Below, one piece after another: positions 30,846 through 41,987 of a stretch of 64,000 nt of DNA; positions within the stretch are counted from its first letter, which is position 1; the number at the start of each line of letters is the position of its first letter. This DNA comes from Bolinopsis microptera (taxonomy: Eukaryota > Ctenophora > Tentaculata > Lobata > Bolinopsidae), in the NCBI RefSeq assembly GCF_026151205.1, contig NC_087073.1:7027001-7091000 (forward strand), written 5' to 3'. A program made the translations under genes and the position numbers. Below the pieces are notes generated by a model that searched no databases, was not told the origin of the DNA, and was given only the letters and a program-made list of their open reading frames with translations.

Positions 30846-33296
30846 TTAGGGCGGCTTCAACGTCCGAACAGAGATAGTTTTCTTCCAAATCTGTCTATCC
30901 AGCATGAGTTTGTTAATCTCCATGCTGTCGTCAAGCCCCGTGTCCTTCCGAAGAATGTCAATATATGTGAGATGTGGTCTTCCCCTTCGACGATGTCCTT
31001 GAAGGGGTTCCCAGAAGAGAAGTTCATGACTCAATAGTTCTTCATGTCTGGCTAAATGACCTGCGAGTCTCATCCTCCGTGCAGCTATCTTTTGAGATGC
31101 TCTGATGAGGTGTCCATACACCTTGGCGTTAGTCTGCCGCTCTTTCCAGTCAATGTTCAGTGCCATCTTCAGCATTCTCGTATAACATCCATCTATACGT
31201 TTTGCGAGGGTCTGGCTGACAGTCCATGTTTCAGAGCCATATAGAAGGATGAACTCGACTGTAGCCAGGAACAGTCGTATCTTGAGATCTCTACGCATAT
31301 CCGACTTCCATACAAGCTTCATCTGGTGACACGCTCCCCATGCCTTAGCTTTCCTCACTTCGAAGTCCTTCTCCGAACTCTTCATTCTACTACCCAAGTA
31401 TACAAAGTCATCGACTTTCTCAATGTTCTTCCCACTCCCAGCAACCAGAGTCGGGTTATCGTCATCTCTTATGTTGATTCCCATGTACTTAGTTTTCCCC
31501 TCGCTGAGGTAGAGTCCAACTGAGTTGGCTGCCAGTTCCAGACTCCTGAGAAAATCTTGTGCCTCCGCAACACTATCTGTTATAAGAGCAAGGTCGTCAG
31601 CAAAGTCCGCATCAGTGACCTTGACAGCCGGATAGCGACGGCTTCTTCTAGGGTGTAGAGTAAACCCAAAGTCCCTACCCTCTAAGGACACCCTCATAAT
31701 GTAGTCAATTACGATTATGAATAGGTAGGGCGCCAAAGTGTCTCCCTGCATCACTCCTGCTAGAATGAAGAATGCTTCACTCAGACCATCCTCGGTAATC
31801 ACTCGAGCAAATGTATCTGCATACATTCTTTGTATCAAGCCTACAATTTCCTTGGGAATTCCATATGCCAAGAGGATCTTCATGAGGAGTCCACGGTGCA
31901 CGCTGTCGAATGCCTTCTTGAAATCAATGAAGAGCATTACCGCGGTCAGATCTTTATCCCGGGCTCCCTCGAATACCCTTCTTAGGCCAAGAATATGACC
32001 AGTTGTTGACCTACTCTCTCTGAATCCGTTCTGATTGATCCTTAAGATGTCTTCCATGGCAGGTTTGATCCTGTTCAGTATCATCTTATTGAGAGTCTTA
32101 CTCACTATAGATGTCAGTGCAATACCTCTATAGTTATCTACTTTGGTCAAATTCCCTTTCTTTGGAACAGGCACGATGTTTAGGTGCTTCCATTGGTCAG
32201 GAACATCGCCATCAACTAGTGCTTTATTGCAGAAGTCAAGGATCAAATCATCAACATTTACCCTCTTCAGTACTTCAGGGGCAACTCCATCCTCTCCAAA
32301 TGCCTTACCTTCTTTAATCGATTTCGTAGCCTCCTCCAGTTCGGTCTTGGTAAACTTATCCACACTGATGTTTTGTGGTGGATGTACGACTGGTATGTCC
32401 ACTTCTTCGTTTGGAACTACTGGAGGTTGTCCAAGTAGCTTGGTAAAGTGGTCTTTCCAGGCTCTCAATCTACCCTCTCTACTACCTCCTTCTACAAGAC
32501 CACATGGGTTCTTCTTTCTCCCACTGACCTCATTAACAAGATTCCAGCTTTCTTTGTTCTTGCATCTATCGGCTGCGTTTTCAGCTTTACTTATTTTCTG
32601 TTTAAGCAGCTCTTCCTCCACAGTACGGTAGCATGCAGAGAGAGTGTCTTTCTCCTCGGCAACTGTCTGTCTGTTGTCTTCACAAGGATCCAGATGGTAG
32701 GTCTCCTTGGCAGCAAACAATTTGCTTCTGGCTTCCTCTATTCTTGGGTCGTTGGCAGGATCGTCATACCGCTTCTTAGGTTTATGCGGAAGATGCCTCC
32801 TATTTGCATACTTCAATGCTTCAATAAACTTTCCATACTTAGTGGTGACGTCATTAGTAGGACCAAGATCTAGTTGTTCCTCACTCAAGAGTGCACTATA
32901 CCTATTTCTAACTTCAACTCTATACTTGATCTGTAACTCTTGATCAGTTTTGAGACGACTGAAGTCGTAACGTGTGACCCGTGGTGGACTTATGCTCTTT
33001 CGAAGACTGAGCTTTACAGTTGAGAGTACTGCCCGATGGTCAGAGCCCAGGGAATTGAAAGAGTTGCATGGCTCGATGTTCTTTATTGAGTTCCTCCACT
33101 TCTTCCGTACCAGGACATAGTCAATCTGGCTCCTAGTTAGTACTCCATCTGAGAGGTGAGTCCACTGCTTACCAGGACTCTTCTGAAAACGATGATTCGT
33201 CTCCTCTAACTCTCCCTCCAGCAGTGTATCCCTGAGCAGATGACCATTACGATTGGTCACTTGATGCCAGTACCATCCCGTATCTTCACCATTCAA
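30846..33296 (-). CDS. Non-LTR retrotransposon polyprotein (endonuclease end, reverse transcriptase)
   Basis: An 816-residue frame without internal stops. Residues about 50-95 are the end of an AP-endonuclease domain, with RSQIDYVLVRKKW and SDHRAVL (the catalytic SDH). The reverse transcriptase follows at about 330-620: GEDGVAPEVLK, PVPKKGN and NYRGIALTS, motif A FIDFKKAFDSV, motif B GVMQGDTLAPYLF, and catalytic FADDLALI. The C-terminus has a YGSETWTVS thumb-like block and a basic RRRGRPHLTYIDIL segment. Catalytic Asp residues are present. The product copies element RNA at a nicked target. Only the start of the endonuclease is lost by a frameshift, so this is a young copy. Confidence 0.9.
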   Translation of the reverse strand: MNGEDTGWYWHQVTNRNGHLLRDTLLEGELEETNHRFQKSPGKQWTHLSDGVLTRSQIDYVLVRKKWRNSIKNIEPCNSFNSLGSDHRAVLSTVKLSLRKSISPPRVTRYDFSRLKTDQELQIKYRVEVRNRYSALLSEEQLDLGPTNDVTTKYGKFIEALKYANRRHLPHKPKKRYDDPANDPRIEEARSKLFAAKETYHLDPCEDNRQTVAEEKDTLSACYRTVEEELLKQKISKAENAADRCKNKESWNLVNEVSGRKKNPCGLVEGGSREGRLRAWKDHFTKLLGQPPVVPNEEVDIPVVHPPQNISVDKFTKTELEEATKSIKEGKAFGEDGVAPEVLKRVNVDDLILDFCNKALVDGDVPDQWKHLNIVPVPKKGNLTKVDNYRGIALTSIVSKTLNKMILNRIKPAMEDILRINQNGFRESRSTTGHILGLRRVFEGARDKDLTAVMLFIDFKKAFDSVHRGLLMKILLAYGIPKEIVGLIQRMYADTFARVITEDGLSEAFFILAGVMQGDTLAPYLFIIVIDYIMRVSLEGRDFGFTLHPRRSRRYPAVKVTDADFADDLALITDSVAEAQDFLRSLELAANSVGLYLSEGKTKYMGINIRDDDNPTLVAGSGKNIEKVDDFVYLGSRMKSSEKDFEVRKAKAWGACHQMKLVWKSDMRRDLKIRLFLATVEFILLYGSETWTVSQTLAKRIDGCYTRMLKMALNIDWKERQTNAKVYGHLIRASQKIAARRMRLAGHLARHEELLSHELLFWEPLQGHRRRGRPHLTYIDILRKDTGLDDSMEINKLMLDRQIWKKTISVRTLKPP

Positions 33297-33700
33297 CTTG
33301 CTGAGGTGAGCATTAAGATCTCCTACTACAAGTAGTAGATGATGAGAGGGGACCTCCCTTACTGCCGCAGTCGTGAAACTCTTCGGCTTCTTCGACAGTT
33401 GCGGATTCCGTTGGACTATACACAGAGATTATGGTTAATCTTGGGTTTCCGTCCAACGACACAAGCATGCAGCGCTTACTATAGGTTTTGATAAGACTAA
33501 CTGCATTAAAGGCTTGTTTAGTCAGCAGGAATCCCACTCCTCCTGTAGACGCTTGTGCTCTGTTTCTCCATGCTGAATTTGTTATTAGGTGGACTCCCTT
33601 CTTGTGCCTCTCTATCTTGTTTTTTGATGTTTTCTGTTGGCTTTCTAGGATTCATAAACACATTATCAGCTGCCCGTCCACTATGTGGGTTTAGGACAAC
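33297..33700 (-). pseudogene. 5' part of the retrotransposon endonuclease, frameshifted
   Basis: One frame reads GVGFLLTKQAFNAVSLIK and LTIISVYSPTESATVEEAEE. A second frame then reads LLLVVGDLNAHLSKLNGEDT (the GDLNA catalytic block), joining directly to the polyprotein. The shift is near 33360. The earlier catalytic N and E blocks of an AP-endonuclease are not seen, so the element is truncated or diverged at its 5' end. Confidence 0.75.
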
Positions 33701-35280
33701 CGAGTCATAACTGTACTGATCCTCGATTGAGTCGATAGGCCTGGTAGGGTTTGAACCCTAGCGCTTTTCGTTGTAACCATATCTGTTTTTCAAAAGGCTA
33801 AGTTACCCAGTGAAGTCCCCTTCACTGTGGCAAATGGTCACTAATCCCAATGCAACGCCACCGGAACATTGGGGAAAACCGCAGGAACATTTTACCAACT
33901 CGAACATGTAAACGATAACCACATGAACATAACGTTTTACAAAAAATCAATTTGATATTTAAAGGAATCCCAATTCAAAGTGTAGTATATGGTTGTCACT
34001 CTTTAAATAGATTAGATATACTTATAGGTTGACGGGGCTAAGGAGTGCGCGTGCTGTTCGCTATTGCTCACACCAAACGGCAACCTAATAAATGTTTTGT
34101 ATACCGGTCTCCATCACGATACAAAATTAGGATTGTAGAATTTATTGTATAACTTTTAGTGCAGTGGAGGTAGCGGTGTGGTGCATTAATAGAGTGACAG
34201 CCTACTGATTTAGAGTTGTTTTTAAGTGAGCATAATGTGTATATTTTTGGACCTAAAGGTTTTAGTATGGCAACTTTAAAATTAGTTCTTTAAATCATTT
34301 ATTAAATATCAGTTTAAAAATATATAAATCTGGAATCTTTTCACACTGTGAACCAGTCCTATAAAAATGTCAAAAACCCTCTTATATTAAATATTAAAAA
34401 CGTCTCAATAATGGAAATAGTCATGGTCATACAATTAAGAAATTTACCAAATTCTTAATACCTACCTAAGATAAAATACCTACCTAAGTCAATGTCTACC
34501 TGTAATACACTAAATATTAGGTTAAATACATAGGTGGTGGAGTCAGCACACATTTACCAAAATCAAAAATGTTTTAATAGGAGGAACCTATGGGCTTGTT
34601 ACTATGCAGGGGATTTGTTACTATGGGTTGCAGTCTTGTTGTGACAGAAAGTCTACACTATAATATACTTAAGTTTATATTGTGTAGTTTTAGGATATAT
34701 AATGCAACTTCAAGATGCAATGGATATTGGAGAGCTGGTGAAAAATGATGGCCTTTGTATCAATGGTTATAATAAGCTATTAATATCTTAAACTATACAG
34801 TGCTAATTACAAATTTCTTTATACTTCATTCTCAAATTAAATCTTAAAAATTCAAAATTATACATTCATTTTATTAAAAACTTTCTCACACATACTTTAC
34901 TCAGAGGACAAGACTTGGAAAACACTAGACTAGGAGAATTTCGTTGAGATGTGTTTGACAAGCAAGTAGTGATCTTTGGAAGACAATGTTGCAGTCAAAA
35001 TCTTTTACGGTCTAATCAAGCAGGGCGTGGCTATTTTGATTATTTAATAGTGCACGTTTAAGCTTTCCCCACATCACACTCATGGTAAAGTCAGCCATTA
35101 TAAGTTTTAGGGTAAATCATGTTAAAAAATTTGGTTGATCTTGTATTGTGGTTGTCAGGTGAGTCAGCCTGACAAATAAGTAGGGAGCGCGTCCTTGCCG
35201 AGCATACGTGTAGCCTTCATGTAAAGATATTGGAGCACGAAATTTCATTATCTTGTAGAGCTCGAAGTAACAGTGGTATG
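33701..35280. other. No gene seen
   Basis: AT-rich sequence with no supported exon. The segment before 33790 has a GGTTTGAACCC word resembling a tRNA B box, without a matching A box. Confidence 0.45.
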
Positions 35281-35282
35281 TA

Positions 35283-37697
35283 CAGGGTGGGCCAAAAGTC
35301 AGTGTGCAAACGTTGGCCTTAATAGCTCAGTCACTGAGTGCCCAATTGAAATACTTCCTTTTGGTATGACTTAGTACCACCACTGGTTCGAGGAATTTGT
35401 CAACTCGAAAAATATTCGCGTTCATTTTTTTCAAATGGAGGTTCATTTTCACATTTATTTGATAGTTTGGATAGTCGGATCAAGCTAAATGTTATTGAAT
35501 TATGTTTGGCCATTCGAATTACGTTTGTCCTGAAAGAATTAGAACTGTAGCTTCTCAGATGACCGAGATATGAAGCATAACGAGTTTATTCATTACGTGT
35601 GATCAGGTGATTGGTTTACCTAATCACGTGATAAGGTGACCCCGTTAACTACCCCGTTAAACATTATGGGAATTGTTATTGTTAAGGGTGCCCAATTAAG
35701 GTGTCGTGTCACGGTGTCAATTTTGTTAACGAGATACAGAAAATGCTTAATAACTTCGTCATTTCTAATCTGTTTTGCCTTATGTTTTCAGATCATATGC
35801 AACATTTGATAATCTACCGTCTCTGTAAAAATTAGTCGTTCAGCATGTTCAGAGAAAGTAGTAAGTAGTAAATCTTTCAAAGTACGAAATATCTCTTTAA
35901 AAGAGCATCCTAGGCACCTTATAGATATCAAAACGCATAAAAAAGAAAACAAAAACATCAACCATCTTCTAACTTCTTCCATTCCTCCCTATCTAAAGCC
36001 AAAAATCTAAGGTCTTCGAAATCAGTCAAATTCTTAAGTCTAATATCAAGATTTCTACTAGTCAAGTCTTTTCTAATAACATCTAATAAGTTTAAACATG
36101 GTCTACCCCGTCTCCCTTCCATAAAAATATCAGAATTTATAGCAAATAACATAGAGGTGTATGCTGGTGAGTCTTCCTGTCCTCTTAAGATATGTCCTAA
36201 CATTCTCCATCGAAACTTAGAGACTCTCACAGACAAGGGAGTGACATAACAACGAGCATAGAGTGCCTCATTAGAAATAACCCCAGTAGGCCATCTGATG
36301 TTGAGGATTCTTCGGAGGTGTTTGCGATGAGAAATATCAAGTTCATTCAACGAAGCTAGTGGTGCAGCCCAGGAGTTGCAGTTGTAGAGTAGAATAGAGA
36401 CTACTTGTGCCTCGTAGATTTTGATCTTCCTTTGGACTGAAATCTTGCTCTTCATCCAAACTTTCTGAAATTTACTAAAGGCAACATTACCAAGGAATAT
36501 TCGATTCTTGATATCCTTAACAGTGCACATCAACGATCCTAAAGTTTTGTTAGAGCGCCACTCTTCATCACCTCTATACACTTTTCCAACAATCACCTTG
36601 CGTTTAACAGTGGGTTTAGGATCTGCTAAATAAAAATGGACAAATTCAGTCTTGGAAGAATTGATATGAAGGTCCCACTGCTGGAATATATCTTTAGCGA
36701 TAGGAAGCATTTCTTTGAGTGGAGCAAGTTCAGTGTTATTAAAGTCAATATCATCAGAGTATCCTGTTTCGAGTGGCATGAATTCTTCTGAGATAGGAGG
36801 ATTAGGGATTGGATGATTTACTGGGTAAGGTGTTGATGATACTTGGGAGAGTACAGATCTGAGGTGAATAAGTGCAGCGGCTTCAACAACAGTAAATAGA
36901 TTACCTGATAGTGCATCTCCTTGAAATGCTCCAGTTGTGCTTTGGAACTCAATTGATACAGTATTATTGACTTTTACTTTCAACACTGTGTTTGATAGTA
37001 GGAGCCGTACCATCCTAATTTCATCACTAGTACAGCCAGCATCTTCAAGAACATTGAGTACTGTTTCTCTGCTGATGGTGTCAAAGGCACTTGACATGTC
37101 TATACTCATTCTGTGGTAGCTCCAATGCTTTCTAAGTACCACTGAGGTTAGCATACGTTGAGACCAAATTATATCGCCACAACTTCTACCTCTCTTGTAA
37201 GCACTTTGTGTAGGACCGGTGTACTGATCTAGCTTGCCTTGGATACGTTTTAGGGTAATCATTGACAGTAATTTTCTGGAGCAGTTTGGGAGGGTGAGAG
37301 GTCTGATGTTTGCTGCTGGACCAAGTGGTTTCTTAGGCTTTTGGAGTGGAGTAATGTTGCCTTTTCCAATAGATGTTATGGTGGTGTTTGTTTCAAATGC
37401 GGTATTTATACAGTCTGCATATTTCTGAAATACACTTCTGTTTGCATACTTAATCAATTCACTTGGGATATCATCAGGCCCAGTGGCTCTACCATTCTTC
37501 AAAGCTTTAGCAGCTATCTCAACTTGTTCAGAGAAAACGATATATAAAATATTCGAATTTTCAAATTTTGACGAAGGAATCCTCGAAGTTCGAACCAGTA
37601 AGTACAGTATGCCATCTGCAAAGCAACAGCTCTCAAATATAAAACACGGCGGAGGTATAAGACCCAACGTTTGCACACTGACTTTTGGCCCACCCTG
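35283..37697. mobile_element. Element with 34-bp mariner-type inverted repeats and TA flanks
   Basis: CAGGGTGGGCCAAAAGTCAG at 35283 continues for 34 perfect bases, and its reverse complement ends at 37697. Both ends are flanked by TA (35281-35282, 37698-37699), the Tc1/mariner target site. No mariner transposase was recognised inside. Instead, most of the interior is a reverse-transcriptase coding region on the minus strand. The simplest reading is a retrotransposon inserted into a short mariner-derived element. Confidence 0.8.
35958..37540 (-). pseudogene. 5'-truncated non-LTR reverse transcriptase inside the mariner-type element
   Basis: The frame is open for 572 codons back into the right inverted repeat, but retroelement-like sequence starts at about 37540 with EIAAKALKNGRATGPDDIPS. 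Then come IRPLTLPNCSRKLLS, TQSAYKRGRSCGDI, motif A MSIDMSSAFDTIS, motif B GAFQGDALSGNLF, catalytic YSDDIDF, and the C-terminal block LYNCNSWAAPLASLNELDIS with RRGRPCLNLLDVIRKDL. The endonuclease and all 5' sequence are missing, as expected of incomplete reverse transcription. No internal stop is seen, so the copy is fairly young. It is a different family from the element at 30730-33700 (YSDD against FADD). Confidence 0.85.
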
Positions 37698-38204
37698 TAT
37701 AAAGATTTTGGATAGCTAGGATATTATTATGTTTGAATAGCGGTTTAGTATGTTCTTTTATGAAAAACTTGTTGTCAAGTTTTTGGTGCCCTATTGGTAT
37801 AGTACGTGCACAGTTCTTAAACTTATCTAGGTAAGCTTCCCTATCACCGAACAGAACCTTAAGACAGTACCTATGGGAATATGGACGGTTAACAGAGAGC
37901 TTATACGTTGGTTCGCCGCTCCACCCCAGACAGATATACAGTAAGAGAGATGGGATTCAAACAAAGTATAATGTAGTTGTTGATGTAGGTGGCAAGGGAT
38001 TATTTTTAATCTCAGGGAATAGTGATCGTGAATCAATAACCTCTCAAATGCTTTAATGGCCTCCAAATCAGCATGAAAAAATAAAAAATAGGCCAAGGAA
38101 TAGGAGTTTTAGAGCGCAAAATTTGAACCCCCAAGCGGTGTCAAAAACGCGAATTAAATAGGTAATAATTATTTTAGTCTCTTGAGTCTTGACACTATTT
38201 TAGG

Positions 38205-38600
38205 TTTATACGGGTTCCTGCTAGTACATGGAATGTATTATCTCTAACCAGTAGTTCAAGTCAGTTGTTCCAGCTATCAGAGAATATCTCTGAGTATAAG
38301 TTGGACTTGCTGGGTATAACTGAGACCCATATGCCTGGTACAGGAACAGGGTTACTGGATAATGGCTCCTTACTTATTTATTCAGAGAGAACGGACGGTA
38401 TAAGAAGGCGAGGTGTCGGTTTTACCCTTTCAAAGAGGATTACAAAGTCATTAATTTCCTATCTACCAATATCTGAACGTTTGTTGAGTGCAAGGCTGCA
38501 TAGTCAACACCTGAACATTTTTGTTGTTGTGGCATATGCGCCAACTGAGGGGGCTTCACATAATGATAAGGATGAATTCTACCATATGGGTCTCAGTTAT
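38205..38600 (+). pseudogene. AP-endonuclease fragment of a non-LTR element
   Basis: Reads TWNVLSLTSSSSQLFQLSEN, then LDLLGITETHMPGTG (the catalytic Glu block is usually L-x-E-T-H), RRGVGFTLSKRI and FVVVAYAPTEGASHNDKDEF. It breaks off at DEFY, where the (CCCTGA)n array begins, before the catalytic GDFN and SDH blocks. The first Met at 38265 lies inside the domain, so the start is lost. Confidence 0.8.
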
Positions 38601-38882
38601 GACCCTGACCCTGACCCTGACCCTGACCCTGACCCTGACCCTGACCCTGACCCTGACCCTGACCCTGACCCTGACCCTGACCCTGACCCTGACCCTGACC
38701 CTGACCCTGACCCTGACCCTGACCCTGACCCTGACCCTGACCCTGACCCTGACCCTGACCCTGACCCTGACCCTGACCCTGACCCTGACCCTGACCCTGA
38801 CCCTGACCCTGACCCTGACCCTGACCCTGACCCTGACCCTGACCCTGACCCTGACCCTGACCCTGACCCTGACCCTGACCCT
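38601..38882. repeat. (CCCTGA)47 hexanucleotide array
   Basis: 282 bases of GACCCT without visible interruption. The other strand reads TCAGGG, one base from the animal telomere repeat TTAGGG. The Asp-Pro, Leu-Thr and Gly-Ser repeat frames are by-products. Confidence 0.98.
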
Positions 38883-39099
38883 GGGGGAAAGCTGGTGGAC
38901 GAGGGTATAGACATAGGGTGATATGTGGTCTGAAAGTTTATGAAGCGATATTTGTTATTTCCCATCATCATCTGTAAATGCAAAAACTGAATCCTCAAGT
39001 GACGACATTTTTGGTTCTTGCACAGCGAAAATGTCTATTTTACGATAATAGCAATCTCTCAAAAGTCATCCCGTTTAACTGGAGAAGTAATACCCAACA

Positions 39100-39213
39100 T
39101 TAAAAGTAGCTAGAGTGAAGATTAGTGCTGTGCCTTCTTCTTTTGCGTTCGATGTAGATATCTACCTCGTACGTTTCCGCCAGAGCATCTGCCGAAATCA
39201 CTCGAACAGCCAT
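39100..39213 (-). CDS. Short frame, possible first exon
   Basis: ATG at 39213 starts MAVRVISADALAETYEVDIY and a basic KRRRH segment, with the stop at 39100-39102. A GAG-GTAGAT donor inside could end the exon after 16 codons. Length is only 37 codons, so chance is possible, but codon use looks coding. Confidence 0.3.
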   Translation of the reverse strand: MAVRVISADALAETYEVDIYIERKRRRHSTNLHSSYF

Positions 39214-39902
39214 CCTAATTAGTTACAGTAATAGTTTACATAAATGGATTGACGACATTACCATTATAATGGCAGAATAAAGTTAATGTTGAGGTACTTA
39301 CGAGAAAGTTATAATGGGATTACGGACACAGGAGCGGAGGAGGGGGAGTGAAAGGAGCATCAGTTAAAGAGTCTCCCAGCACCACCCACCGGAGTCAGGA
39401 GTGGGGCGGAGCAGGAGTGGTGTCAGAGGGGAGGGAGGATGGGAGCAGCAGCTGGAGGGAGCAGGAGCTGAATCTTTTTTTTCCCCCCTCTAGAGTAGGG
39501 TAAACTGAAACGGAGTGAATGAACGGATGTAAACAACTATAACTATTCGTACATTGTCATCCAATATCAAATTAATCTTGATTGGTCCTGTGGTTTTATT
39601 CAAATCTTACTTTTACCATATCCGTCTGAAAGTGTCACGTTGTAGACAATTTCGATGTCTTCAATCTGGGAATTCCTCAGTCATGTCTGAAAGAAAAATA
39701 TTTACAATAGCTCAGATTGAAACTTATTGAGAGTAACACGCGTTAGTCGTTACTCTCATCCCAGTTAATATTCGACAAACAAGGTTAAACCACACCAAGT
39801 GTTCATACTGATTCCTAAAACTTAAGCTGGCTAATAAATTCGAATAACTGTTAAGGTGGGTATTAACCTGAACAACAACAAGGTCATTGTGAGGTTTTAA
39901 TT

Positions 39903-39993
39903 TTATTCAAACAAAGGTCCCACGTCGCACTGCCTGATGGTAACTCTGATTCCATCGTCAACCACAATGTGTACAGACTCAGAGGTACACACT
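39903..39993 (-). CDS. Candidate terminal exon
   Basis: After a CTAAG acceptor, the minus strand reads VCTSESVHIVVDDGIRVTIR, then QCDVGPLFE and a TAA that overlaps an AATAAA polyadenylation-like signal. Its phase fits the donor of the exon at 40728-40788, giving ...NEDEER then VCTSES. Confidence 0.4.
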
Positions 39994-40028
39994 CTTAGTC
40001 ACGGGCCCCTCCTCAGGGGATAGGGAGT

Positions 40029-40177
40029 TCATGTATCGTCAGTGGCAAAAACCATCTCTTCTCCACGACAACCTCTGTCAGCAGGAGTCCACATTTGGCC
40101 GGGAGTTTCGTCCTTCTCAGCATGATCCTTCTCGGAATGCTCAGAATTCAATAGAATTGTTTCGCCGATCCAGTTAT
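40029..40177 (-). CDS. Candidate exon (NWIGET)
   Basis: A GTTTCAG acceptor precedes 40177. The exon reads NWIGETILLNSEHSEKDHAE, then KDETPGQMWTPADRG and ends at a TGA at 40029. Acidic, Ser/Glu/His-rich. It could be an alternative terminal exon of the same gene as its neighbours. No family is recognised. Confidence 0.4.
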
Positions 40178-40239
40178 CTGAAACGTACTGTCTGCAGTTT
40201 GTAATTTGCAGCCCTCAGTCAATTCCTTTGTTTACCCTG

Positions 40240-40329
40240 TCACGAATCATCTTTCAGCTCCAATTCAAGGACCGCACTTGTGAGTGGATTGGCATCAATC
40301 ATAGGATTCATAGTGCCACACTGTCCTCC
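40240..40329 (-). CDS. Candidate exon (GGQCGTMNPM)
   Basis: Follows a GATTTCCAG acceptor and reads GGQCGTMNPMIDANPLTSAV and LELELKDDS before a TGA. Thirty codons, the other two frames closed. Phase does not join simply to the neighbouring exons, so it may be alternative. Confidence 0.35.
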   Translation of the reverse strand, partial: GGQCGTMNPMIDANPLTSAVLELELKDDS

Positions 40330-40727
40330 CTGGAAATCATAACATGATAATTTATACAATTCTAAAATCACAGACAAGGGAGCGTAGGTATAGGATTGCT
40401 GGCTGAATATTTGTAAAAGTATATTATACCAGTATACTTAACAGTGTAGAGTGAAGAAATAGAAATCAAACAAAATCCGATTTAAACCAAACAACGAAAC
40501 TTACAAATTTACCTTAGCCGGAAAGGAATCTTGACGAAGCTATGCTCGGAGTGGTTGCCTATTTCGTTTTTGGCAGGGTTTACACAAATCAAAGTCAGGT
40601 CAGACAGAGCCTTCCAATCCGAGGTCCCCCATGTACGGGTCCCCTCACAACCATCACATGTGACTCAGGGTGGTGTCCGGCCCCAGGGTTCCTCCCGTTG
40701 GGGAGCACATACTTCCTCCATTCTTAC

Positions 40728-40788
40728 CTTTCTTCATCCTCATTTTGTTGCAGTGACCTCCGAACACCTTTAGCTTTACTAACCGTCA
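40728..40788 (-). CDS. Candidate 61-base internal exon
   Basis: Bounded by CTATTTCCAG and by AAAG-GTAAGA. Only one frame is open: TVSKAKGVRRSLQQNEDEE. Basic then acidic. It joins in phase to 39903-39993. Confidence 0.45.
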
Positions 40789-41119
40789 CTGGAAATAGAT
40801 TTTTATTAAACATTAACCTGTTAAAGATTAAATTAAATGTTTTAAGATATTTTGATTGAGAGTGGAGAAGACAACGTTTACCTTCCAGAGCTCTAAAAGC
40901 CTACATTTTGATGCTCAACTTGAGAGTGGAGTTGAGGAGCTCCTGAACACTCCTCCAGAGCAGCTAGTTAAAGTTCACCGTTACGCTCACCACAATAACG
41001 TCCTCCTTCATCATCCTTCCAGCTCATGCAGAAATCACCAGTCGGGGAAGAAGACTTGTAGATTTTTGGTTATTAGTGGAACCGGCGAGCCCAATTTGTT
41101 TCCGATGAAAGGATGACTC

Positions 41120-41987
41120 TTACATTTATCGTTGCTGCTGGAAGCTGATTTGGTTAACTGCTACCACGACGAAGAGCGATTGGCTTCAACATTTAAACTA
41201 AAGTTCAACCTATAAAGTACGATTCGTTGGCAAAAGAAGAAACAATAAATAAACATCGAATAATTCCGCCTCGCTAAGTAAACTAACATGTATCGGTTCT
41301 TGTGAGCAGTCGATCAGTTTCGCCAACAGATCATCATAAGGAGTTTCCGAGCTGGGGTTCCACCTTAAAAAAGTCGTATCTCTTAGAAACAAACAATTTT
41401 ATGATATCCGCTTTCCAGCCCCCATCAGAATTTTTTCATATTATACAGGGTACATGAGTTTATATTTATCAAACGGTTATAAACACAGAATGTTTGAAAG
41501 GGTTACCTCGGAAACAGATAGACACTTGTATGGTCACAAACATTTGACCTTCATTGCTAATATCTGAGACAAGAGAGTTCAGTAATAAGAGGAGTACCTA
41601 GACATTGGCGAAATGTACAGGGAATTTCATTGCACTGAAATCACATAATTAATACAAATTTTCTCGTTCCGAGTTATCCATTCGAGTGACCAGCTGTTAA
41701 AAATAGTATACAATTAGCTGAGAAAGTTGTTATAATTATAAAATTACGGAAAAGCATAAATATTAATTACAAGTCCATCAAATAAAACCGCATTAAATAC
41801 TTAAGCACACTATAAATTTGAAGAATACAATTATTAAAAACTTACTTTTTTAAAAACCAGTTTCCTAAACCATAATATCGTTATAAACTCTTTTCACAAT
41901 CGTAATGAGCTAACATAAGTTTTACTTTCCGTCAGATTGTACCTTGCAAGAAATGTATATCACACCACCTCCTCAACCACTAAATTT
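41120..41987. other. No clear gene
   Basis: The minus strand at 41210-41392 reads WNPSSETPYDDLLAKLIDCS and HVSLLSEAELFDVY, which is coding-like and follows a TTTTTTAAG acceptor-like site, but nothing else supports it. Confidence 0.3.

Larger units (their letters stand above)
30730..33700 (-). mobile_element. Non-LTR retrotransposon, nearly full length
   Basis: On the minus strand the order is endonuclease fragment (33700-33297), reverse transcriptase and C-terminal region (33296-30846), a short 3' region, and a tail of about three and a half copies of a 17-bp word (AACAAAAATTTCAGTT on the plus strand) at 30738-30796. Short tandem tails are common in RTE- and L2/CR1-like elements. The 5' end is not exactly defined and part of the endonuclease is missing. 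Confidence 0.8.

Noticed and set aside
31056-32943. Plus-strand frames of 60-160 codons
   Set aside because: They are antisense shadows of the retrotransposon polyprotein and show no domain features.
38601-38882. Internal telomere repeat
   Set aside because: The hexamer is CCCTGA, not CCCTAA, and no canonical TTAGGG units were seen in the array.
38597-38998. Asp-Pro, Leu-Thr and Gly-Ser repeat proteins
   Set aside because: By-products of the (CCCTGA)n array in different frames. Only the endonuclease part before it is protein-like.
40856-41116. Plus-strand 86-codon frame after an ACCTTCCAG acceptor-like site
   Set aside because: It is coding-like in part, but no donor or partner exon on the plus strand was found, and the minus strand has better splice evidence nearby.
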